A DNA stretch of 64,000 nt from Gammaproteobacteria bacterium (GTDB taxonomy: Bacteria > Pseudomonadota > Gammaproteobacteria > Xanthomonadales > Rhodanobacteraceae). The stretch is taken from positions 1-64,000 of the forward strand of contig JAJPJT010000077.1 in NCBI GenBank assembly GCA_021324095.1, read 5' to 3'. The position numbers and the translations under genes are program-made. Of the stretch, positions 17,628 to 26,148 are shown piece by piece (positions within the stretch are counted from its first letter, which is position 1; every line of letters starts with the position of its first letter). The notes under the pieces are model-generated. The model was not told where the DNA came from. It was given only the letters and a program-made list of their open reading frames with translations, and did no database searches.

Positions 17628-17723
17628 ATGAAATCCGAAATGATCATATTGCGCGGCTTGTGCGTCATGACGGCCATGGTGATCGTGTTCGGCATCTGCG
17701 CGTTCGTGGTGCATCTGCACTGA
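17628..17723 (+). CDS. 31-residue single-span membrane peptide (putative)
   Basis: A short ORF, ATG at 17628 to TGA at 17721-17723, encodes MKSEMIILRGLCVMTAMVIV and an 11-residue hydrophobic end (FGICAFVVHLH). It has a strong ribosome-binding site (AGGGGG, about 6 nt before the ATG). The charge pattern (KSE...R, then about 20 hydrophobic residues) is that of a one-span small membrane protein. It stands alone in a 433-nt gap between the SDR and trmL. Function unknown; coding status rests only on the start signals and composition. Confidence 0.5.
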   Translation: MKSEMIILRGLCVMTAMVIVFGICAFVVHLH

Positions 17724-17868
17724 GCGTTTGGTGGCCGTGGTTTGCGGGTAACCATCAAGGATTCGGCGCCGTGGCGCCGGATCGGAGTACTTGTGCGCGC
17801 GTGCGGGCGAGGCGCCTGCGTCGTGATGGAGCAACGGCGATGAAGGACGATCGCACGATAATCTCCGG

Positions 17869-18333
17869 ATGCTCCACGTCATCCTGTTCCGGCCCGAAAT
17901 CCCGCCCAACACCGGCAACGTCATCCGGCTGTGCGCGAACGCGGGCGCATCGCTGCACCTGATCCGCCCGCTGGGTTTCGCACTGGACAACGCAAAAATG
18001 CGGCGTGCCGGGCTCGACTATCACGAGTTCGTCAACGTGTCGGTGCACGACGATCTGGCTGCGTGCCTCGCGGCCCTGCAACAACCGCGCCTGTTCGCAT
18101 TCACCAGTCACGCGACCCGGCGCTATACCGAGGCACGGTTCGCCGACGGCGACGCGCTGTTGTTCGGGCGCGAAACGTCCGGGTTGCCCGAGGATGTCCT
18201 GCAGTCGATTCCGGAAACGCAACGGCTGCGACTGCCGATGCAGCCCGACAACCGCAGCCTCAATCTTTCCAATGCGGTCGCCGTCGCCGTGTACGAGGCA
18301 TGGCGGCAGTTGGGATTTCCGGGAGGTGTATGA
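17869..18333 (+). CDS. trmL: tRNA (cytidine(34)-2'-O)-methyltransferase
   Basis: This 154-residue SPOUT methyltransferase methylates the ribose of wobble C/cmnm5U34 in tRNA-Leu. Family signatures are [20 protein letters not shown] at the N-terminus, the knot motifs [13 protein letters not shown] and [20 protein letters not shown]. Length equals E. coli TrmL (157 residues). It is convergent with the UPF0016 gene, only 4 nt apart. Confidence 0.95.
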   Translation: MLHVILFRPEIPPNTGNVIRLCANAGASLHLIRPLGFALDNAKMRRAGLDYHEFVNVSVHDDLAACLAALQQPRLFAFTSHATRRYTEARFADGDALLFGRETSGLPEDVLQSIPETQRLRLPMQPDNRSLNLSNAVAVAVYEAWRQLGFPGGV

Positions 18334-18337
18334 CAGC

Positions 18338-18895
18338 CTAGCGGAGCAAAATCCAAAGCCCCAGCAGCGCGAACAACAGCGCCGCGCCGAGTCGCGCTAC
18401 GCGCAGCGGCAGCCGCGCGGCAAAGCGCGCGCCAAGGAATACCACCGGCACGTTCGCGGCCAGCATCCCGGCCGTGCTGCCTGCGATCACCTGCCACAGC
18501 GGAGCGTAATGCGCGCCGAGCACGGCGGTCGCGACCTGGGTGCGGTCGCCGAGTTCGGCAAGGAAGAACGCGATCAGCGTCGCCGCCAATACGCCGCGCC
18601 CGCGGCCCGTCGCGGCCTCGGCATCATCGGCTTTCTCCGGCAGCAAGGCCCATGCGGCGACCGCGAGGAAGGACAGCCCGATGAGCCAGCGCTGCACTTC
18701 GGGGGTCATCCAGTGTGCCAGCCATGCGCCGACTTCCGCGGCAATCGCATTGCTGACCAGCGACGCGAACAGGATGCCAGCGCAGATCGGCCAGGGCCGG
18801 CGAAATTTTGCCGCCAGCACCAGCGACAGCAGTTGTGTCTTGTCGCCGATCTCGGCCAGCGCGACGGCGCCGAAGGAAACCAGGAACGCTTGCAA
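18338..18895 (-). CDS. UPF0016/GDT1 family manganese exporter-like protein
   Basis: This 185-residue integral membrane protein has about six spans and two copies of the family motif E-x-G-D-(K/R)-T: EIGDKT at residues 15-20 and ELGDRT at 114-119. The family (TMEM165/Gdt1; bacterial MneA) moves Mn2+ or Ca2+ by cation/proton exchange. The start is TTG at 18895, supported by AGGAG 7 nt upstream and by the conserved motif close to the N-terminus. A yybP-ykoY riboswitch sits upstream on the same strand (18969-19069), which strongly supports Mn2+ efflux. Confidence 0.9.
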   Translation of the reverse strand: MQAFLVSFGAVALAEIGDKTQLLSLVLAAKFRRPWPICAGILFASLVSNAIAAEVGAWLAHWMTPEVQRWLIGLSFLAVAAWALLPEKADDAEAATGRGRGVLAATLIAFFLAELGDRTQVATAVLGAHYAPLWQVIAGSTAGMLAANVPVVFLGARFAARLPLRVARLGAALLFALLGLWILLR

Positions 18896-18968
18896 GAACG
18901 ATCTCCTGGGCCGGGACGATCACGACAATCCGCACGCGTCGCCCGACCCGGGTGCACGCGTGTGAACT

Positions 18969-19069
18969 GTCGGTCTCGCCGAGCTTGCGCCGGCTTTGCG
19001 CCACGGCCTGCCGGCCGAGTATGTTGACGCAAGCCCTTCGACGGATGCCGAAGGCGGCTACTCCCCGAC
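18969..19069 (-). ncRNA. yybP-ykoY (Mn2+) riboswitch
   Basis: Read on the minus strand, this contains the conserved parts of the yybP-ykoY aptamer in order: GGGGAGTAGCC, then GCGTCAACATACTCGG, then GCGAGACCGA. A closing helix forms between GTCGG (complement of 19065-19069) and CCGAC (complement of 18969-18973). It lies 73 nt before the TTG start of a UPF0016 exporter. No T-tailed terminator is seen between aptamer and start, so control may be at translation, with the aptamer affecting access to the AGGAG. Confidence 0.9.
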
Positions 19070-19150
19070 GGAGTGCGGGCAGGTTAGCCGCGGCATGCGG
19101 CCTCGCGCAACGCCGGGCGTTCGTTAATGGCGCCACGTTACAATCACGCG

Positions 19151-19807
19151 ATGCCGGAACGTCAGCCGAATGCCTGGATTCCCCATCCGCTGCGCAAATT
19201 GGGTGGGCTCGCCCTCACCCTGGCCTTGAACCGGCTGGTCGCGCTGGATCCCGATACACGCGAGGCAATCGGCAGGCTGGAGGGCCGCCGTATCGGGGTG
19301 CACCTGCGCGGTCCCGAAGTCGCGTTTTCGATCGCCGCGCGCAACGGCACCCTGCAGATCGAGCCGCCGCCGAACGCCGGCGATGACGGGACCGCGAACG
19401 ATTTCGAGGTCAACGCAACCCCAGGTTCACTGGTCGCGATGGCGCTGGATCGTGACGGTGATGCGCGTCCCGCAGGCAAGGTCGAGATCGCGGGCGACGC
19501 CGAACTTGCACGCCGGGTCCAGAAGCTCGCGCGCGATTACAGGCCCGATTTCGAGGCGGCGTTCGCGGCCGTATTCGGAGACGTGGCCGGGACCACGATT
19601 GCGCGCGCGCTGCACGACGCCGCCCGCTGGGCCGGCAACGGCGCACGCCATTTCCGCGACGACACCGTCGACTGGCTGCGCGACGAGGCGCGGCTGATGG
19701 TTCCGCAGCCGGAGATGAACGCTTTTCTCGATGACGTGGACGCCTTGCGCGAACGCACCGAACGACTGGCGGCACGCGTCAAGAGGTTGGGAGACGGCAA
19801 ACCGTGA
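19151..19807 (+). CDS. ubiJ: Ubiquinone biosynthesis accessory factor UbiJ (SCP2 domain)
   Basis: This 218-residue protein has an N-terminal SCP2-like lipid-binding domain (from [19 protein letters not shown] to the GSLVAMALD and [19 protein letters not shown] segments) and a C-terminal helical/coiled-coil region ([22 protein letters not shown]). UbiJ binds ubiquinone intermediates and scaffolds the soluble Ubi complex with UbiK. The stop codon overlaps the GTG start of ubiB (GTGA), indicating coupled translation. The ATG at 19151 is chosen at the conserved N-terminus; a -10-like TACAAT at 19138-19143 lies close upstream. Confidence 0.9.
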   Translation: MPERQPNAWIPHPLRKLGGLALTLALNRLVALDPDTREAIGRLEGRRIGVHLRGPEVAFSIAARNGTLQIEPPPNAGDDGTANDFEVNATPGSLVAMALDRDGDARPAGKVEIAGDAELARRVQKLARDYRPDFEAAFAAVFGDVAGTTIARALHDAARWAGNGARHFRDDTVDWLRDEARLMVPQPEMNAFLDDVDALRERTERLAARVKRLGDGKP

Positions 19808-21645
19808 CCCCGCTGCGCCTGTTGCCGCGTGTGCTGCACGTGACCGCGGTGCTGGTGCGTTACCGCATCGACGACCTGATCGACGAGCAGCACGTGATGC
19901 GGCCGCTGCGCTGGCTGCGCGCATTGCTGCCGCGTCCCCGCAAGGCGATCGCTGCGCTGCCGCGCGGCGCGCGCCTGCGGCTCGCGCTGACCGAACTCGG
20001 CCCGATTTGGGTGAAGGCGGGCCAGGTGCTGTCGACCCGTCGCGACCTGTTGCCCGAAGATGTCGCCGACGAACTTTCGGAGTTGCAGGATCAGGTGCCT
20101 CCGTTCCCCGGGGTCGTCGCGCGCGCGATCGTCGAGGAGTCGCTGGGAAAACCGATCGGCGAGTTGTACGCGAGCTTCGACGAGGTGCCGCTGGCCTCCG
20201 CGTCGATCGCGCAGGTGCACGCGGCACGGTTGTTGCCGCTGCCCCCCTCTCCCTCCGGGAGAGGGGTTGGGGGTGAGGGTCCGCGCTCGCGCGGCGCAAC
20301 ATTGCGTGGTTACGGACCGTCACCCGCCCCTGCGGGGAGCGCTACGCGCTCGGCCGCAGGCCGCCCTCTCCCGGAGGGAGAGGGCGATAACGCGCGGCCT
20401 GCGGCCGCAACACCTTTTGGGGGCCGCGAGGTCGTGGTCAAGGTGCTGCGGCCCAACATCACCCAAAACGTGCGCCGCAATCTGGAACTGCTCGATGCAC
20501 TCTCGCGGCTGGTCGAACGCTGGCATCCACAGGCCGACAAGATCCGTCCACGCGACATGTTCGACGAGGTCGCCAAGACGCTGCACAACGAGCTGAACCT
20601 GCAGAACGAGGGCGCCAACGCCAGCCTGCTGCGCCGCAACTTCGAGAACTCCAACGATTTGTACGTGCCGGAAATCTTCTGGTCGCACACCTGCGAACAG
20701 GTGCTGACGATGGAGCGCGTGCACGGCATCCCCGCCGACGATGTCGTCGCGCTGACGCAGGCCGGCATCGACCGCCGCCAACTCGCCGAAAAGGGCGTGC
20801 GCCTGTTCTACGAGCAGGTATTCCGCGACAACTTCTTCCACGCCGATGCGCATCCCGGCAACATCTGGGTCGATCCGACCCGCAGCAAGGATCCGCGCTT
20901 CATCGCGCTGGACTTCGGGATCATGGGCTCGCTCCCCGACCAGGACCAGTATTGGTTGGCGGAAAATTTCATCGCAATGTTCGAGCGCAACTACCGCCGC
21001 ATCGCGGAATTGCATCTCGAAGCCGGCTGGATGCCGCGCCATATCCGCGTGGACGAACTGGAAGCCGCGATCCGCACCGTATGCGAACCGTATTTCACGC
21101 GTCCGCTGTCGGAAATCTCGCTGGCCGAAGTGGTGTCGAAGCTGTTCAGCACCGCGCGCAAGTTCGAACTCACGTTGCAGCCGCAATTGATATTGCTTCA
21201 GAAAACGTTATTGAACGTGGAGGGGTTGGGACGCCAGCTCGATCCCGACATCGACATCTGGTCGGTGGCGCAGCCGGTGCTGAAACGCATCCTCGCCGAC
21301 CGCTACAGCGCGCGACACGCGTTGCGGGAAATCCGCAAACGCTTCCCGCAGTGGCTGCGGATCGCGCCGCTGATCCCCGAAAAGATCCACGACGCGCTCG
21401 AGGCGCTGGCGGAAGGCAATGGGCCGCTGCAATTCGGCGAGCGCGAACTGGAACACCTGCGCATGCTGCAGCGCGAGATCCAGCGCCGCATCCTGGCCGC
21501 GGCGTTCGGTGCCGCGCTGCTGGTGGGCGCCGCGCTGGTGTTTGCGCTGGGCCAGCGTTACGGCATCTGGCCGCCGATCATCCTCGCGATCGTCGGCGTG
21601 TTGAGCTTCGGCGTGTCGTGGCCATGGAAGCGGTCGAAGGAGTGA
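19804..21645 (+). CDS. ubiB: UbiB protein kinase-like ATPase, with in-frame repeat insertion
   Basis: UbiB/ADCK-family ATPase of ubiquinone synthesis. Visible hallmarks are [11 protein letters not shown] (KxGQ motif, residues 71-81), [11 protein letters not shown] (residues 131-141), the ATP-binding Lys in [20 protein letters not shown] (catalytic and metal site) and LDFGIMG. Two C-terminal membrane spans (about residues 560-600) anchor it. At 613 residues it is about 63 longer than usual. The excess, residues 144-206, is Pro/Gly/Arg/Ser-rich and is encoded by a dispersed hairpin repeat inserted in frame between HAARL and GREVVVKV. The rest is intact, so the protein may still work. The start is GTG, overlapping the ubiJ stop. 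Confidence 0.93.
   Translation: MTPLRLLPRVLHVTAVLVRYRIDDLIDEQHVMRPLRWLRALLPRPRKAIAALPRGARLRLALTELGPIWVKAGQVLSTRRDLLPEDVADELSELQDQVPPFPGVVARAIVEESLGKPIGELYASFDEVPLASASIAQVHAARLLPLPPSPSGRGVGGEGPRSRGATLRGYGPSPAPAGSATRSAAGRPLPEGEGDNARPAAATPFGGREVVVKVLRPNITQNVRRNLELLDALSRLVERWHPQADKIRPRDMFDEVAKTLHNELNLQNEGANASLLRRNFENSNDLYVPEIFWSHTCEQVLTMERVHGIPADDVVALTQAGIDRRQLAEKGVRLFYEQVFRDNFFHADAHPGNIWVDPTRSKDPRFIALDFGIMGSLPDQDQYWLAENFIAMFERNYRRIAELHLEAGWMPRHIRVDELEAAIRTVCEPYFTRPLSEISLAEVVSKLFSTARKFELTLQPQLILLQKTLLNVEGLGRQLDPDIDIWSVAQPVLKRILADRYSARHALREIRKRFPQWLRIAPLIPEKIHDALEALAEGNGPLQFGERELEHLRMLQREIQRRILAAAFGAALLVGAALVFALGQRYGIWPPIILAIVGVLSFGVSWPWKRSKE
20243..20384. repeat. Two-ended hairpin repeat inside ubiB, copy 2
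   Basis: Terminal hairpins CCCTCTCCCTCCGGGAGAGG (about 20245) and CCCTCTCCCGGAGGGAGAGG (20364-20383) face each other across GGTGAGGGTCCG and CCGTCACCCGCCC. The same architecture occurs between genes at 6390-6573 and 21681-21853. Here it is translated in frame with no stop codon. Confidence 0.9.
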
Positions 21646-21680
21646 GAGAAAACCTCCATCGAGGCGAGCCCTCTTGCGCT

Positions 21681-21853
21681 CCCCTCTCCCTCCGGGAGAG
21701 GGGCTGGGGGTGAGGGTCCGGCGCTTGCACATGGTTCGACATTGTGCGAGTCCGAACCCTCACCCGCCCGACCACTCACGCCATCAGCCTTTCCGCCAAG
21801 GGAGTGCTTCGTCACGTGAGTGGTCGGGCACCCTCTCCCGGAGGGGAGAGGGG
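21681..21853. repeat. Two-ended hairpin repeat, copy 3
   Basis: This is flanked by CCCCTCTCCCTCCGGGAGAG and CCCTCTCCCGGAGGGGAGAG. Inner parts include GGGTGAGGGTCCG and CGAACCCTCACCCG, and a further hairpin CCACTCACG...CGTGAGTGG. It lies between convergent ubiB and gpmA. Confidence 0.85.
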
Positions 21854-21873
21854 CTTGATCTGGCGGAATGTCG

Positions 21874-22635
21874 CTAACCCGCGTTGGCTCGCCCCTGCGC
21901 CGCCACCGCCGCGGTCTTGGCCGCGATCGCATCGGCGTCACCGAGATAAAAGCGCTTGATGGGCTTCAGCGCGTCATCGAACTGGTAGACCAGCGGCACA
22001 CCATTCGGAATGTTGAGGCCGGTAATGTCGGCATCGGAAATGCCGTCGAGATATTTCACCAACGCGCGCATCGAATTGCCATGCGCCGACACCAGCACGC
22101 GCTGGCCGGAACGGATCGCCGGTGCCAGCGATTCATGCCAGTACGGCAGCACCCGCGCCACGGTGTCCTTCAGGCATTCCGTCAGCGGAATCTGCACGGG
22201 ATCGAGCTTCGCGTAACGCGGATCGTTCGCGCAGAAGTTGTCCTGCGGGTCCAGCGGCGGCGGCGGCACGTCATAGCTGCGCCGCCAGATATGCACCTGC
22301 TCGTCACCATGCTTTGCCGCGACCTCGGCCTTGTTCATCCCGGTCAGCGCACCATAGTGGCGTTCATTCAACCGCCAGTCGGTCACGACCGGCAGCCACG
22401 CGAGATCCATCGCGTCCATGACGCCCCACAGCGTGTGCACGGCGCGTGTCAGCACGGACGTGTGTGCGATGTCGAAGGCGTAACCCTGTTTCTTGAGCAG
22501 TTCGCCCGCTTCGCGTGCCTCGGCGCGCCCCTGTTCGGAAAGATCGATGTCGGCCCAGCCGGTAAAGCGGTTTTCCCGGTTCCACAGCGACTGGCCGTGG
22601 CGGATCATGACGAGCGTGTACATGGAGGAGTCCAT
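21874..22635 (-). CDS. gpmA: 2,3-bisphosphoglycerate-dependent phosphoglycerate mutase
   Basis: A glycolytic enzyme of 253 residues interconverting 3- and 2-phosphoglycerate. It has the phospho-acceptor motif [27 protein letters not shown], the [10 protein letters not shown] motif, and the second catalytic His in [14 protein letters not shown]. The ATG at 22635 is preferred over 22623 because GGAG lies 11 nt upstream. It is convergent with ubiB across a hairpin repeat. Confidence 0.96.
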   Translation of the reverse strand: MDSSMYTLVMIRHGQSLWNRENRFTGWADIDLSEQGRAEAREAGELLKKQGYAFDIAHTSVLTRAVHTLWGVMDAMDLAWLPVVTDWRLNERHYGALTGMNKAEVAAKHGDEQVHIWRRSYDVPPPPLDPQDNFCANDPRYAKLDPVQIPLTECLKDTVARVLPYWHESLAPAIRSGQRVLVSAHGNSMRALVKYLDGISDADITGLNIPNGVPLVYQFDDALKPIKRFYLGDADAIAAKTAAVAAQGRANAG

Positions 22636-22883
22636 TCACGGAATGCTCCATTCTACCGATGCCATCGCTCCGGTCGAAGCGGCTGTCGGTGACAAGTAGG
22701 CGAGGAGTGGTTTGGCGGTGGACGGCGGCTTTGGGCGTTCTGGACGCAGGCTCACCGGGAACCCGGTGACGCATCAGGGACGATCACATGACACTTGTCA
22801 CGATGACGTTGGGCCTATTGGCAACGTCATACCGCTCGGGCACGATTGACGCCCAATGATGCGCACCGCGCAGGAGGCTTCCC

Positions 22884-23612
22884 ATGCGATCTGCTCGTTT
22901 CTGCACCCTCGCCTTTGCCCTGCTGGCCCTGCCGCTCGCGCTCGCTGCGTGCGTCAGTGGCGTCAACGGTTCGGTCGACGTGGCGGCCGGCTCCAGCACC
23001 TCCGACGCGACCACCGTCAACGGTTCGGTGCACATCGGGGCCAATGCCAAGGCCGACGTGGCGTCCACCGTCAATGGTTCGGTCGAGCTTGGCGACGGCG
23101 CCCACGCGGACAATGCCCACACCGTCAATGGCCATGTCACGCTGGGCGAACACGCCACTGCCGGCAGGATATCGACGGTCAACGGCAGCGTGACGCTCCA
23201 AAAGGATGCGACCGTGACGGGCGACGTGAAGGCGGTCAATGGCGACCTCAAGCTTGCGCCCGGATCGGCGGTCAACGGCTCGCTGACCAACGTGAACAAC
23301 AACATCACCGTGGATGGCGCGCACGTCGGCCAGGGCATCACCACGGTCAATGCCGATATCGCCATCAGCGGCAATTCGGTGGTGGACGGCGGCATCACCG
23401 TGAAAAAGCCGAACGACAATGGCATTTTCGGCATCCACTTCAGCACCGACAACGTCCCGCGGATCGTGATCGGCCCCGGCGCCACGGTAAATGGTGCGCT
23501 GACTTTCGAACGGCCGGTGAAGCTCTACATCAGCGACCAGGCGCACGTCGCGGGACCGATCAGCGGCGCGCAAGCCGTGAAGTATTCGGGATCGACGCCG
23601 CCGTCGTCGTGA
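22884..23612 (+). CDS. Lipoprotein built of 18-residue VNG repeats (beta-solenoid)
   Basis: This 242-residue predicted lipoprotein has signal residues 1-22 and a lipobox ending LAAC with Cys23. The mature part is a repeat array: the motif V-N-G-(S/H)-V begins at residues 27, 45, 63, 81 and 99, exactly every 18 residues, then less regularly at 118 and 130. This is the geometry of a parallel beta-helix turn, as in polymer-forming (bactofilin-like) cytoskeletal proteins. A GGAGG lies 6 nt before the ATG. Function is unknown; a structural or surface scaffold role is inference. Confidence 0.75.
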   Translation: MRSARFCTLAFALLALPLALAACVSGVNGSVDVAAGSSTSDATTVNGSVHIGANAKADVASTVNGSVELGDGAHADNAHTVNGHVTLGEHATAGRISTVNGSVTLQKDATVTGDVKAVNGDLKLAPGSAVNGSLTNVNNNITVDGAHVGQGITTVNADIAISGNSVVDGGITVKKPNDNGIFGIHFSTDNVPRIVIGPGATVNGALTFERPVKLYISDQAHVAGPISGAQAVKYSGSTPPSS

Positions 23613-23729
23613 TGGGGAGACGAGGAGACGAAGAGACGAAGAGCGAAACTTGCCTTCCGTCTCCCGTCTCCCCTCTGAGCGAGCGCAGCAAGCGTCGTCT
23701 CCCGGTTTGAGCAAGCGCTCGTCTTCCCG
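23613..23729. repeat. Purine/pyrimidine inverted repeat between convergent genes
   Basis: GGGGAGACGAGGAGACGAAGA is followed by CTTGCCTTCCGTCTCCCGTCTCCCC and CGTCTCCCGG, so purine-rich and complementary pyrimidine-rich arms face each other. It probably forms a long hairpin between the convergent lipoprotein and algC genes. Confidence 0.55.
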
Positions 23730-26144
23730 TCAGAACGGCAACTTCAACGTGCCGTCGCACGCAAGCAATTGCGCGCGGAACGCATCCTGGATGCGTTTCA
23801 GCGCCGTCGGGTTGTCGGCGTCGAAGCGCAACACCAGCACCGGCGTGGTGTTGGACGCGCGCACCAGGCCCCAACCATCCGGCCAGTCGGCGCGCAGGCC
23901 ATCGATGGTGGTGATGCGCGCGCCGTCGAGTTGCGCGCGTTCGCGGAAGCGCGCGATGAAGGGGTGATTCTCGCCTTCCTGCATCTGGACGTGCAGCTCG
24001 GGCGTCGAAGCGCCTTTCGGCAGCGTCGCGAAGATTTCTTCCGGCGAGCGGCCTTCCGGATCGTCGGCGAGGATTTCCAGCAGGCGCGCGGCGGCGTACA
24101 CGCCGTCGTCGAAGCCGTACCAGCGTTCGCGGAAGAAGAAGTGCCCGCTCATCTCGCCGGCGAGCTGCGCGCCGGTTTCCTTCATCTTGGCCTTGATCAG
24201 CGAATGCCCGGTCTTCCACATCAGCGGACTGCCGCCGGCTTTCAGGATCAGTGGCTGCAGGTGACCGGTGCACTTGACGTCGTAAAGAATCGTCGCGCCC
24301 GGATTGCGGGTGAGCACGTCCTGCGCGAACAGCATCAGCACGCGGTCCGGATAGATGATCTCGCCATCCCTGGTGACGACGCCGAGACGATCGCCGTCGC
24401 CGTCGAAGGCAAGCCCCAGGTCGGCGCCGGTTTTCTTCACCGTAAGGATCAAGTCGGAAAGATTCTTCGGTTCCGACGGATCAGGATGGTGGTTGGGAAA
24501 ATTCCCGTCGACGTCGCAGTACAGCGGGATCGGATCGCAGCCGATCGCATGCACCACTCCGGGCGCGGTTTCGCCGGCGATGCCGTTGCCGCAATCGACC
24601 ACGACCTTCAACGCGCGTCCGGTCTGGATGTCCGACGCGATGCGCTCGATGTACTCGGCCTGGATGTCGTACTGCCGCAGCGAACCATGGCCGTCGGCGA
24701 GGCGGCTGTCCACGATGCGCTGGTAGAGATCCTGGATTGCATCCTCGGCCAGCGTTTCGCCGCCGATCACGATCTTGAAGCCGTTGTAATCGGGCGGATT
24801 GTGGCTGCCGGTCACCGACACGCACGAACCGGTGTTGAGCTGGTACGCCGCGAAATAACTCACCGGCGTCGGGACTGCACCGATGTCGATCACGTCCACG
24901 CCGGCGGCGCGCAGACCTTCGATCAGCGCGCCCGACATTTCCGGTCCCGACAGCCGGCCGTCGCGCCCCACCACGATTTCGGAGAGCTCCTTGTCCCGCA
25001 CTGCGCTGCCGATCGCACGGCCGAGCTGGCGAGCGACGCCTTCGGTCAAGGTCTGGCCCACGACGCCGCGAATGTCGTAGGCGCGGAAGATGCCACGATC
25101 GGGAATCGGTTCGGACCCAGTTTTCTCGCGGGCAGTCGCTTGCTCCTGCACCGCGGCTTGCGCCGCGGGCGCGGCCTTGGCCGGAGCCGGCGCGGCCGCG
25201 ATCACGTCGGACAACAACGGTTCGTCGGCCAGCGGGGCGCCGCCGAGGCGTGCGCGCAGGCGCGGGCGCGACCACAACAAGACGAATCCGATCAGGAATG
25301 TCGCGATCGCAAGCGTCAGCGCGCTCGCGAACGACTGCGTGATGGGCAACCAGAATTGGGGTGGAATCGACGCAATGCGGTAAAGGCTGTGCTCGACGGG
25401 GACGCCGCCATCTTCGGGCATCGGCAGGCTGCTGTTGCCGATGCTGTCCAGGATCCGGTCGCCGTTGCCCCCGGTTTGCCGCCATTCCAGCCGCCCCGCA
25501 CTGATGGGAGCGGAATGCAGCGCAACACGCAGGGGCGAGTCGCGAAAATCGACGGTCGCGTAGGCCAGAACCTTGCCATCCGGGCCGCTGATCGGCCCGG
25601 CGAAGCTCAGGATGTGCGCGGCCGGCGACTGCGCCGGACCGACATCATCGGAACTCAGGGCCGCAGACAACTGCGCCGCGCGCGCGTAGCCGAATTGCTG
25701 CAGGTTGCCGTGCAGCACTTCGTTCAGCTGCGCGCTGTAGAGCGTCACCGCTTCCGCGTCGTGCAGTTCCGCCTTGATCTGCTTGGCGGCGGCATCCCGG
25801 GTTGGCGCGTCATCGTTGGCGACGAGCTCGGCGATCAGCGCGGGCCGCGTCAGCGCCTTGACCACCTGCGCGCGCCGGTCGGCGATGACCGACCCGATTT
25901 TCAGTGCGACGTCCTGTTTGGCCTGTCCCAATTCCTGCGTGGCGGCTGACTGGCGTTCGGCCAGCCAAGCCTGCCAACCCATGAACAGGCCGAACAACAC
26001 CAGCAGCGTGCCCAGCGCGAGGACGAGGTCGGCGACGACGGCAGCGAAGCCGCGGCGCAGGCTCAAGCGCGCACCCACGGCACGCGCCGCGGACTGCACT
26101 TGCTGGGCATTGGACGGTTTGCTGGCTGTCGAGTCGTTGTCCAT
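23730..26144 (-). CDS. algC: Phosphomannomutase/phosphoglucomutase with membrane-anchored N-terminal extension
   Basis: This 804-residue fusion has a membrane segment at about residues 34-56, a periplasmic-type region of about 220 residues, and a second span near 275-295. A Pro/Ala-rich linker then leads to a complete alpha-D-phosphohexomutase from about residue 345. The mutase has the phosphoserine loop TGSHNPPDYNGFK (Ser447), the Mg2+ site DGDGDR (Asp581, 583, 585) and the substrate motif GEMSGHFFF. It should make mannose-1-P and glucose-1-P for surface polysaccharides. The start at 26144, 4 nt after the dut stop, is chosen over an upstream frame overlapping dut. What the sensor-like extension does is unknown. 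Confidence 0.9.
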   Translation of the reverse strand: MDNDSTASKPSNAQQVQSAARAVGARLSLRRGFAAVVADLVLALGTLLVLFGLFMGWQAWLAERQSAATQELGQAKQDVALKIGSVIADRRAQVVKALTRPALIAELVANDDAPTRDAAAKQIKAELHDAEAVTLYSAQLNEVLHGNLQQFGYARAAQLSAALSSDDVGPAQSPAAHILSFAGPISGPDGKVLAYATVDFRDSPLRVALHSAPISAGRLEWRQTGGNGDRILDSIGNSSLPMPEDGGVPVEHSLYRIASIPPQFWLPITQSFASALTLAIATFLIGFVLLWSRPRLRARLGGAPLADEPLLSDVIAAAPAPAKAAPAAQAAVQEQATAREKTGSEPIPDRGIFRAYDIRGVVGQTLTEGVARQLGRAIGSAVRDKELSEIVVGRDGRLSGPEMSGALIEGLRAAGVDVIDIGAVPTPVSYFAAYQLNTGSCVSVTGSHNPPDYNGFKIVIGGETLAEDAIQDLYQRIVDSRLADGHGSLRQYDIQAEYIERIASDIQTGRALKVVVDCGNGIAGETAPGVVHAIGCDPIPLYCDVDGNFPNHHPDPSEPKNLSDLILTVKKTGADLGLAFDGDGDRLGVVTRDGEIIYPDRVLMLFAQDVLTRNPGATILYDVKCTGHLQPLILKAGGSPLMWKTGHSLIKAKMKETGAQLAGEMSGHFFFRERWYGFDDGVYAAARLLEILADDPEGRSPEEIFATLPKGASTPELHVQMQEGENHPFIARFRERAQLDGARITTIDGLRADWPDGWGLVRASNTTPVLVLRFDADNPTALKRIQDAFRAQLLACDGTLKLPF

Positions 26145-26148
26145 CTTG

